NCBI GenBank assembly: GCA_046723645.1
Contig: JBKOUY010000028.1
Location: forward strand, 1-14,095
DNA length: 14,095 nt
Direction: 5' to 3'
Origin: DASQUK01 sp046723645
GTDB taxonomy: Bacteria > Actinomycetota > Acidimicrobiia > Acidimicrobiales > VFJN01
Positions 6,760 through 12,557 of this stretch are shown piece after piece. The notes beneath the pieces were generated by a model. That model saw only the letters and a program-made list of their open reading frames with translations. It did not search any database and was not told the origin of the DNA. Position 1 is the stretch's first letter; each line of letters begins with the position of its first letter. The translations under genes were made by a program, and so were the position numbers.

Positions 6760-7667
6760 GCCTCCTCGCCGCCGCCCCGGGGACCGACTTCTGGCGGTGG
6801 CAGCCACACCCGGAGGTCTGGGTGTTGGTGGGGAGCGTCGTCGTGCTGGCGATCTACGCCCTGCGGGTGGTGGGGCCCAAGGTGGTTCCCTCGGGCACGC
6901 CCGTCATCAGCCGGAGCCAGCTCGCCTGGCTGGTGCTCGGCGTGGCGCTGCTGTGGTTCGCCTCGGACTGGCCGATGCACGACATCGCCGAGGAGTACCT
7001 GTTCTCGGTGCACATGACCCAGCACATGCTGCTGACGTTCGCGCTGCCGCCGGCGTTCCTCCTCGCCACCCCGGAGTGGCTGGCGAGGCTGGTTCTCGGC
7101 CACGGCCGGGCCAAGCGGGCGTTCTACAAGATCGCCCGCCCGGTGCCGGCGGCGGTGGCCTTCAACGCCCTGCAGCTCCTGACGCACTGGCCCGGGGTCG
7201 TGAACACCTCGGTGGAGAACGCGCTTGTCCACTACGTCGTGCACGCCGCACTGGTGTCGACGGCATTCCTGCTGTGGATCCCGGTGTGCGGGCCGCTCCC
7301 GGAGCTGCGCATCTCCTACCCCGCACAGATGCTCTACCTGTTCGTGACCTCGATCGTCCCGACCGTGCCCGCGGCGTGGCTCACGTTCGCGGAAGGATCC
7401 GTCTACTCCGTGTACGACATCCCCCAGCGGCTCGGCGGCATCTCGGTGACCACCGACCAGCAGGCGGCCGGCCTCATCATGAAGCTGGTGGGCGGCGGCT
7501 TCCTGTGGTTGATCATCACGATCCGGTTCTTCCAGTGGGCCTCGAAGTTCTCGGACACGGACAAGGCGATCGACCAGGCCGGGCCGGCCCACGACCTCAC
7601 CTGGGCCGACGTCGAGCGCGAGTTCGAGGAGAACCCGCCGCCGCCCGAACCCCGCGTCCGCGGCTAG
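6756..7667 (+). CDS. ctaG: Cytochrome c oxidase assembly factor CtaG (caa3_CtaG family)
   Basis: This 303-residue multi-pass protein has about seven helices. Its His-rich membrane segments are typical of the caa3_CtaG family: DWPMHDIAEEYLFSVHMTQH (about residues 70-89), LLTHWPGVVN, and ENALVHYVVHAALV. In Bacillus this family is needed to form active caa3 oxidase, presumably by delivering copper to CuB of subunit I. It is unrelated to the Cox11-type CtaG of proteobacteria. Position as the last gene of the oxidase block, overlapping the COX4 gene by ATGA, supports the call. The C-terminal tail is Pro/Glu-rich. No strong Shine-Dalgarno site is seen, so translation is probably coupled. Confidence 0.92.
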   Translation: MSLLAAAPGTDFWRWQPHPEVWVLVGSVVVLAIYALRVVGPKVVPSGTPVISRSQLAWLVLGVALLWFASDWPMHDIAEEYLFSVHMTQHMLLTFALPPAFLLATPEWLARLVLGHGRAKRAFYKIARPVPAAVAFNALQLLTHWPGVVNTSVENALVHYVVHAALVSTAFLLWIPVCGPLPELRISYPAQMLYLFVTSIVPTVPAAWLTFAEGSVYSVYDIPQRLGGISVTTDQQAAGLIMKLVGGGFLWLIITIRFFQWASKFSDTDKAIDQAGPAHDLTWADVEREFEENPPPPEPRVRG

Positions 7668-7679
7668 CTGGACTAGCCG
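7661..7679. terminator. Palindrome spanning both convergent stop codons
   Basis: A perfect 7-bp inverted repeat with a 5-nt loop, CGGCTAG-CTGGA-CTAGCCG, contains the TAG stop of ctaG (7665-7667) and the TAG stop of the opposing dehydrogenase gene (complement of 7673-7675). No T-tract follows on either strand. It may act as a compact bidirectional terminator or simply reflect mirrored stop contexts. Confidence 0.35.
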
Positions 7680-8608
7680 AACGCGTACGTGACGCCCGTC
7701 AGCTCCTCCGAGAGCTGCCAGAGGCGTCGGGCGGCCTCGTCGTCCCGCGCTGCCGCGGACGAGCCCACCCGGGTGGGGTGGCCGCGGAGCTGGAAGAGCC
7801 GGTCGGGACCGAAGTACTCGCCGGGGACCACATCCGGCATGGTGGCGGCGTACAGCTGGGGGAGGGCGCCGGCCGAGTCCGGCTGGGCGATCAGCCGGTT
7901 GCCCCAGTTCATCACCTGGCCGACCGCGCGCCTGCCCGAGGCGTCCGTACTCGCCGCCAACAGGTGGGTGGCGGAGTTGCCCGGATGGGCGGCGACGGCG
8001 ACCAGAGACGAATCCGCCTCATTGGCCCGGCGGGTCAGCTCGCGGGTGAACAGCAGGTTGGCCAGCTTGGATTGGCCGTAGGCCGGCCACTTGAGGTAGC
8101 GCCGGCGCTCCCAGTTGGGATCGGACCAGTCGTTGCGGCCCATGCGGTGCGCGTTGGACGACACGGTCACGACACGCGGCCCGTCCGCACGCAGCAGGGC
8201 CGGCAGGAGCAGTCCCGTCAGAGCGAAGTGGCCCAGGTGGTTGGTGGCGAACTGCAGCTCGAAGCCGTCGACCGTCCGCCGCAGCGGCACCGCCATCACG
8301 CCGGCGTTGTTGACGAGCACGTGGAGCCGGTCGACGGCTCCCGCGACCGCGTCGGCCGCGTCCCGGACCGAGGCCAGATCGGCGAGGTCGAGCGGGACCA
8401 GCTCCGGCGCCGGTCCGTTTGCGGCCGCCGCCACGGTCGAGCGGGCGGCCTCCCCGCGGCCCGGGTCGCGGCAGCCCAGCAGCACGTGGCCGCCGCGGGC
8501 GGCGAGCGCCTCGGCGGTACGCAGCCCGAGCCCGCTGTTGGCCCCGGTCACGAGGACGGTCCGCCCGCTCTGATCGGGGATGTCGGCGGCGGTCCAGCGG
8601 CTGCTCAT
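7673..8608 (-). CDS. Short-chain dehydrogenase/reductase (retinol dehydrogenase/WWOX-like)
   Basis: This 311-residue single-domain Rossmann oxidoreductase has cofactor motif TGANSGLG at 21-28. R47 in GCRDPGRG after the second strand suggests NADP(H) preference. NNAGVM lies at 100-105, and the catalytic set is N123, S150/S151, Y177 and K181 (YGQSKLAN). The gap of about 26 residues between Ser and Tyr is longer than the classical 13 and fits the retinol-dehydrogenase/WWOX-type branch, as does the QSKLANLLFTREL stretch. The substrate cannot be told from sequence. It converges with ctaG, leaving only 5 bp between stop codons. It lies 49 bp downstream of the ABC permease gene on the same strand and may be co-transcribed with it, without an obvious functional link. 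Confidence 0.92.
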   Translation of the reverse strand: MSSRWTAADIPDQSGRTVLVTGANSGLGLRTAEALAARGGHVLLGCRDPGRGEAARSTVAAAANGPAPELVPLDLADLASVRDAADAVAGAVDRLHVLVNNAGVMAVPLRRTVDGFELQFATNHLGHFALTGLLLPALLRADGPRVVTVSSNAHRMGRNDWSDPNWERRRYLKWPAYGQSKLANLLFTRELTRRANEADSSLVAVAAHPGNSATHLLAASTDASGRRAVGQVMNWGNRLIAQPDSAGALPQLYAATMPDVVPGEYFGPDRLFQLRGHPTRVGSSAAARDDEAARRLWQLSEELTGVTYAFG

Positions 8609-8657
8609 GGCCGACAGCGTGTCAGCGCCGGCGGCCCGGCACCACCGCGCCAGGCCG

Positions 8658-9386
8658 TCACTCCGAGGGCTCCCAGCGGAACAGGGCCACCGCCAGCGCG
8701 ACGGCGCCCACCGCCCAGAGGACCAGCACCGGCCACACCCGCCCCGGGATCCCTACCCCCTCGGTGAGCGCGCCGCGGGCGGCGTCGGCGAGGGCGGTGG
8801 ACGGCAGCGCCCGGGCGATGCCGCGCAGCGTCGACGGCAGCTCGTCGAGCGGGAACACCATCCCGGACAGGAGCAGCAGGACGACGAAGATGGCGTTGGC
8901 GGCGGCCAGCGCCACGAGCGCCCGGGCCCGGCCGGCGAGCACCAGGGCCAGCCCGGTGAACGCCGCCACCGCCAGCACCAGCGCGGCGACGAGGGGCAGG
9001 GCATCAACGTCCGGCCGCCAGCCGAGGGCCAGGGCCGCCGCCGCCAGCATGGCCACCTGCACGACGATGACCACCAGCATGGCCAGCGCCTTGGCCGCCA
9101 CCAGCCGCGGCCGACCCAGCGGCGTGGTGCCGAGGCGCTTGAGCACCCCGTAGGACCGGTCGAACCCGGTGGCGATGGCCAGGTTCGCGAACGCGGTGGC
9201 GAGGACGGCCAGGGCCAGCGTGCCGGGGGCCAGGAAGTCGACGTCGTCGCCGTCGATGGGCAGCACGTCGACCTCCGAGAAGAACACCAGGATCACGATC
9301 GGGATGCCGAGGGTGAGCAGCAACGACTCGGCGTTGCGGAACGTCAACGCGAGCTCGAGGCGCAGGTGCGCCAGGAGCGCCCTCAC
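8658..9386 (-). CDS. ABC-2 type transporter permease
   Basis: This 242-residue protein with about six helices has the ABC-2 permease layout. An N-terminal helix (LLLTLGIPIVILVFF) is followed by an acidic outer loop. Next come helices containing GFDRSYGVLKRLGTTPLGRPR, where the cytoplasmic coupling stretch (about 75-92) is family-typical, and then the LLLLSGMVFPLDELP segment before the last helix. The start is GTG (complement of 9384-9386), overlapping the ATPase TGA as GTGA. It is the only permease with this ATPase, so the exporter would be a homodimer of each. Substrate is unknown; the family exports drugs, lipids or polysaccharides. Confidence 0.9.
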   Translation of the reverse strand: MRALLAHLRLELALTFRNAESLLLTLGIPIVILVFFSEVDVLPIDGDDVDFLAPGTLALAVLATAFANLAIATGFDRSYGVLKRLGTTPLGRPRLVAAKALAMLVVIVVQVAMLAAAALALGWRPDVDALPLVAALVLAVAAFTGLALVLAGRARALVALAAANAIFVVLLLLSGMVFPLDELPSTLRGIARALPSTALADAARGALTEGVGIPGRVWPVLVLWAVGAVALAVALFRWEPSE

Positions 9387-10330
9387 GGCCCCGGCTCGGG
9401 CATGTCGGACGGCATTGCGTCGGACGCCCGCGACGTCAGGCGCAGGAACACGTCCTCCAGCCGCTGGCGGCCGGCCCGGAGGTCGCCCAGCGGGAGGTCG
9501 CGCTCGGCCAGCCAGGCGGTGATGTCCGCCACCGTGGCCGGCGTGGGCGCCGCCGCCACCTCGTACTCGCCCGGCCCGGTCTCGGTCACTGCCACCCCCT
9601 CGAGCCGCTCGGACAGCGCGGCGGTGTCGATGCCGGGCGGTGCTGCGAACCGCACGCTCTCGCCGGCCGCCGGGCCCCGCATGACCTCCTCCAGGCGGCC
9701 CTCCACCACGAGGCGGGCGCGATCGATGATCACGACGCGGTCGGCCACCCGCTCGGCCTCGTCGAGGTCGTGGGTGGTCAGCAGGACCGTGACGCCCTCG
9801 GACCGCAGGTCGGCGATCACCTGGCGGATTGTCCGGCGCCCGGCGGGGTCGACGCCCGTGGTGGGCTCGTCGAGGAACACCACCTGGGGCCGGCCCACCA
9901 ACGCGAGGGCGAGGGCCAGCCGGCGCTGCTCGCCCCCGGAGAGCTGGCGGTAGGTCCGGCGCTCGAGGCCACCCAGCCCCAGACGCTCCAGCAGCTCGCC
10001 GGGATCGAGCGATTCGGCGTAGAGCGCCGCCGCATGCCGCAGGGCCTCCAGCGTGCGAACGCCGGGATGAACCCCGCCCTCCTGCAGCATGACGCCGATG
10101 CGCTCCACCAGCGAGCGGTGGTCGTGGTGGGGATCGAGCCCGATCACCGACAGGCGCCCGAGGGCGGGCCGCCGGATCCCCTCGAGCGACTCGATGGTCG
10201 ACGTCTTGCCGGCGCCGTTGGGCCCGAGGACGCAGGTGACCTCGCCGGCCTCCACCCGGAAGGACAGGTCGTCGACGGCGACGACCTCGCGGTAGGCGAC
10301 CGTGAGCCCCTCGACCTCGATGGCGGACAT
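9383..10330 (-). CDS. ABC transporter ATP-binding protein (ABC-2/drug-export type)
   Basis: This 315-residue ATPase energises the adjacent permease. Visible motifs are Walker A GPNGAGKT (36-43), Q-loop Q83 in VMLQEGG, signature LSGGEQRR (130-137), Walker B VVFLDEP (150-156) and H-loop H187 in TTHD. The C-terminal 90 residues, ending LEDVFLRLTSR, form the extension common to CcmA/NodI/DrrA-like exporters. The ATG (complement of 10328-10330) gives the normal MSAIEVEGLTVAY start. The frame stays open a further 790 bp upstream, but there it reads only as a shadow of the LysE-like gene. No Shine-Dalgarno site is evident. A TAGCGT hexamer (complement of 10341-10346) 10 nt upstream could be a -10 element giving a very short leader. 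Confidence 0.94.
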   Translation of the reverse strand: MSAIEVEGLTVAYREVVAVDDLSFRVEAGEVTCVLGPNGAGKTSTIESLEGIRRPALGRLSVIGLDPHHDHRSLVERIGVMLQEGGVHPGVRTLEALRHAAALYAESLDPGELLERLGLGGLERRTYRQLSGGEQRRLALALALVGRPQVVFLDEPTTGVDPAGRRTIRQVIADLRSEGVTVLLTTHDLDEAERVADRVVIIDRARLVVEGRLEEVMRGPAAGESVRFAAPPGIDTAALSERLEGVAVTETGPGEYEVAAAPTPATVADITAWLAERDLPLGDLRAGRQRLEDVFLRLTSRASDAMPSDMPEPGP

Positions 10331-10341
10331 TGCGGCTGGGA

Positions 10342-10414
10342 CGCTACCGCCGCGGTGTCCCCCGCCTGCCAACTTGCGGCGGCTACCGACCCCATGGGGG
10401 CCGTTACCGCCGCA
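10342..10414. promoter_or_regulatory. Repeated GYTACCG motif and long hairpin upstream of the ABC exporter genes
   Basis: The 95-bp gap between the LysE-like gene and the ABC ATPase gene holds CGCTACCGCCGC at 10342-10353 and CGTTACCGCCGC at 10402-10413, exactly 60 bp apart. A third GCTACCG lies at 10382-10388. The last two copies sit in an imperfect hairpin centred on CCCCATGGGG (10390-10399), whose outer stem is TGCGGCGG (10375-10382) with CCGCCGCA (10407-10414). It could be an operator for the ABC genes, a terminator for the LysE-like gene, or both. Confidence 0.4.
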
Positions 10415-10425
10415 GGTTCGGGAAA

Positions 10426-11064
10426 TCAGTCCTTCCGGCCCGTGGCGGCCAGGCGGACGCCGAGGCCAATCATCGTCAGGCCGCCGACGCCGCCCAGGGT
10501 CTCGAGGCGCCGCGGCGAGCGGGCTAGCCAGCTGCGGGCCGTGCCGGCCGCCATCCCCCAGATGCTGTCGGACACGACCGCGATGGCCACCGCGATGGCG
10601 CCGAGTGCGACCATCTGCAGCGGCACGGGTGCCCCGGCGGGGTCGATGAACTGCGGCAGGATCGCGGTGAAGAACACGATCCACTTGGGGTTGCTGACAC
10701 CCACCAGGAAGCCCTCGAGCGCCAGGCTGCGCCGCGCGGGGGCGGCGGCGCCCACATCCAGGACCGACGCCAGCGCCCGCCGGTGCCGAACGGCCTGCAC
10801 GCCGAGGAAGACGAGGTAGGCGGCGCCCAGCAGGCGGATCGCGCTCAGGAGCATCACCGACCGCTCGATGACGGCGCCGATGCCCAGCGCCACCGCCACG
10901 ACCTGCAGGTAGATGCCGACCGCGTTGCCCATCGCCGTGACGACCGCCGCCCGCCGGCCCAGCGCCACGCCCCGGCTGACCACGAACAGCACGCTCGGGC
11001 CGGGCACGACGATCAGGATGAAGGCGGCCACGCTGAACGACACGAGCGCGTGCGAGTCGACCAC
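10426..11064 (-). CDS. LysE/RhtB family amino-acid exporter-like protein
   Basis: This 212-residue membrane protein has about six helices, matching LysE/RhtB family length. The N-terminal VPGPSVLFVVSRGVALGRRA followed by MGNAVGIYLQ fits the family PGP-x-x-L...GRRAG...G pattern. The GVSNPKWIVFFTAILPQFID stretch in the middle is also typical. Family members export amino acids or related small molecules (lysine, homoserine, threonine); the substrate here is unknown. The start is GTG (complement of 11062-11064), with AGGG 7 nt upstream on the coding strand. It is divergent from serS across 72 bp and lies 95 bp upstream of the ABC genes on the same strand. Confidence 0.92.
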   Translation of the reverse strand: MVDSHALVSFSVAAFILIVVPGPSVLFVVSRGVALGRRAAVVTAMGNAVGIYLQVVAVALGIGAVIERSVMLLSAIRLLGAAYLVFLGVQAVRHRRALASVLDVGAAAPARRSLALEGFLVGVSNPKWIVFFTAILPQFIDPAGAPVPLQMVALGAIAVAIAVVSDSIWGMAAGTARSWLARSPRRLETLGGVGGLTMIGLGVRLAATGRKD

Positions 11065-11097
11065 GCGGCGACCCTAGGCGGGGTGCGTCGTTTCTCG

Positions 11098-11109
11098 GGA
11101 ACGAGTTCC
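11098..11109. promoter_or_regulatory. 12-bp palindrome in the divergent lysE-like/serS gap
   Basis: GGAAC-GA-GTTCC is a perfect inverted repeat, 33 bp upstream of the LysE-like start and 27 bp upstream of serS. Its place between divergent genes is where a dimeric repressor could bind, but no regulator gene is adjacent and a single copy is weak evidence. Confidence 0.25.
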
Positions 11110-11122
11110 GCCGGGACGCCAT

Positions 11123-11128
11123 TACCCT
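11123..11128 (+). promoter_or_regulatory. Candidate -10 element for leaderless serS transcript
   Basis: TACCCT fits the TANNNT consensus and lies 8 nt before the serS ATG. The intervening bases are nearly all C/T, with no Shine-Dalgarno site. Such spacing would place the transcription start at or next to the A of the ATG, as in leaderless actinobacterial mRNAs. No clear -35 box was found. Confidence 0.4.
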
Positions 11129-11136
11129 CCCCCCTC

Positions 11137-12435
11137 ATGCTCGATATCCGCCGGATCCGCCGCGACCCCGAGGCGGTCAAGGCCGCGCTCGAACGTCGGG
11201 GCCCCGGCACGTCCGACGGGTTCGACGAAGTCGTGGCCCAGGACGCCGAGCAGCGCCGGCTCGTTGCCCGGCGCGACGAGATCCGCAGCCGGATCAAGTC
11301 CCTGTCGAAGCAGGTCGGGCGCCTCCGGGGCCAGGGCGACGCGGACGAGGCCGAGGCCCTGATGGCCGAGAGCCGCTCGCTCGGCGACGAGCAGGAGGCG
11401 CTGGCCAAGGCGACCACTGAGCTGGCCGACGCGATCCGCGCCGCGCTGCTCGGCCTCCCCAACGTCCCGGCCGAAGACGCACCCGACGGCGCGGCGGAGC
11501 AGGACAACGTCGTCCTGCGCACGGAGGGCTACGACGCGACCGCCTACGGCGAGCACCAGCGGGTCCCGCACTGGGAGATCGGCGCCGAGCTCGGGATCCT
11601 CGACAACGAGCGGGCCACGCGGATCTCGGGCTCGATGTTCAACATGTACCGGGGCTGGGGCGCCCGGCTGCTGCGCGCCATGGTGCAGCTCAGCCTCGAC
11701 CGCAACGGGGACGCCTACGAGGAGGTCCGCCCGCCCACGCTGGTGCGCACCCAGACGATGACCTCGACCGGGCACCTGCCGAAGTTCGCCGACGAGGCCT
11801 ACCACGTCGAGCGCGACGACCTGTGGGCCATCCCCACCGCCGAGGTGCCGCTCACGTCGCTGCACGGCGACGAGATCCTCGACGGCGCCGACCTGCCGCT
11901 GCGGTACATGGCGTACACGTCCTGCTTCCGCCGCGAGGCGGGGTCGGCCGGCAAGGACACGCGCGGCCTCCTGCGGGCCCACGAGTTCGACAAGGTCGAG
12001 CTCCTGGCGGTGGCGGCCGATCGTGAGCAGGCCATCGCCTGCCAGCGGGACGTTCTCGCGCGCGGCGAGGCCCTGCTGCGCGACCTCGGGCTCGCCTACC
12101 GGGTGGTCGACCTCTGCACCGCCGAGCTCAGCGACTCCGCGGCCCGCACTTGGGACATCGAGGCGTATGCGCCGGGCGTCGACCAGTGGCTCGAGGTCTC
12201 GTCGGTGTCGTGGTTCGGTGACTACCAGGCGCGCCGGGCCAACATCAGGTACCGCCCCGTCGAGGCGTCCGGGAGGGGCACCGAAGCCGCCCACACGGTC
12301 AATGGCTCCGCCATGGGCTGGCCCCGCACCATCGCCGCATACCTGGAGACCCACCGCCAGCCCGACGGCTCGGTGGCGATCGTGGAGGCGCTGCGGCCCT
12401 ACGTCGCCGGCGCCGACCGCATCGCGAGCCGCTAG
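11137..12435 (+). CDS. serS: Seryl-tRNA synthetase
   Basis: SerS charges tRNA-Ser (and tRNA-Sec) with serine in the cytoplasm. The 432-residue length is normal for the bacterial type. The N-terminus MLDIRRIRRDPEAVKAAL and the following charged region (about 25-105) form the two-helix coiled-coil arm that grips the tRNA long variable arm. The class II core follows, with TSTGHLPKF, the serine-binding TAEVPLTSLH, motif 2 FRREAGSAGKDTRGLLRAHEF (R265, E267) and motif 3 around R397 (GWPRTIAAYLE). The ATG at 11137 matches the family start exactly. It has no Shine-Dalgarno site, and a TACCCT 8 nt upstream suggests leaderless expression. No T-box leader is visible in the 72-bp upstream gap. Confidence 0.97.
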   Translation: MLDIRRIRRDPEAVKAALERRGPGTSDGFDEVVAQDAEQRRLVARRDEIRSRIKSLSKQVGRLRGQGDADEAEALMAESRSLGDEQEALAKATTELADAIRAALLGLPNVPAEDAPDGAAEQDNVVLRTEGYDATAYGEHQRVPHWEIGAELGILDNERATRISGSMFNMYRGWGARLLRAMVQLSLDRNGDAYEEVRPPTLVRTQTMTSTGHLPKFADEAYHVERDDLWAIPTAEVPLTSLHGDEILDGADLPLRYMAYTSCFRREAGSAGKDTRGLLRAHEFDKVELLAVAADREQAIACQRDVLARGEALLRDLGLAYRVVDLCTAELSDSAARTWDIEAYAPGVDQWLEVSSVSWFGDYQARRANIRYRPVEASGRGTEAAHTVNGSAMGWPRTIAAYLETHRQPDGSVAIVEALRPYVAGADRIASR

Positions 12436-12440
12436 CGGGG

Positions 12441-12475
12441 CGGTCCCGAGGGTGGCGTGGGTCACATCGGGACTG
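12441..12475 (+). terminator. Hairpin after serS
   Basis: CGGTCCCGA (12441-12449) pairs with TCGGGACTG (12467-12475), a 9-bp stem with one G-T pair around a 17-nt loop, starting 6 nt after the serS stop. No T-run follows, so it would be a non-canonical terminator, as is common in high-GC actinobacteria. Confidence 0.35.
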
Positions 12476-12497
12476 CCGTTCAACCGGGCGCAACGAT

Positions 12498-12503
12498 TAA
12501 TCT
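12498..12503 (+). promoter_or_regulatory. Candidate -10 element for the RND/MMPL gene
   Basis: TAATCT sits in the only AT-rich spot (ACGATTAATCT) of the 122-bp gap between serS and the RND gene, and would give a leader of roughly 45-50 nt. No good -35 box is visible. A short GC hairpin CGGCC-CTCC-GGCCG (12515-12528) lies in the predicted leader. Confidence 0.25.
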
Positions 12504-12557
12504 CCTGAGGTCCCCGGCCCTCCGGCCGCTGTTCCCCCAGGGAGACCCGCTCAAGAG

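Noticed and set aside
6797..8767. 656-codon + strand frame running across ctaG and the dehydrogenase gene
   Set aside because: It reads out of frame through ctaG and antisense through the dehydrogenase, with Arg/Gly/Ala-rich low-complexity product; it is a GC artefact.
11098..11109. LexA/SOS box
   Set aside because: The actinobacterial LexA box has GAAC and GTTC separated by four bases; here the spacing is two.
10331..11122. N-terminal extension of the ABC ATPase frame
   Set aside because: The extra residues are a shadow of the LysE-like gene in another frame. The ATG at 10330 gives the standard ABC N-terminus.
11122..12483. 453-codon open frame on the - strand over serS
   Set aside because: It is a mirror of the serS coding sequence with no family signature; serS motifs account for the region.
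12436..12557. tRNA or riboswitch in the serS-RND gap
   Set aside because: No cloverleaf, T-loop sequence or known aptamer core could be recognised; only simple hairpins and a possible -10 are seen.
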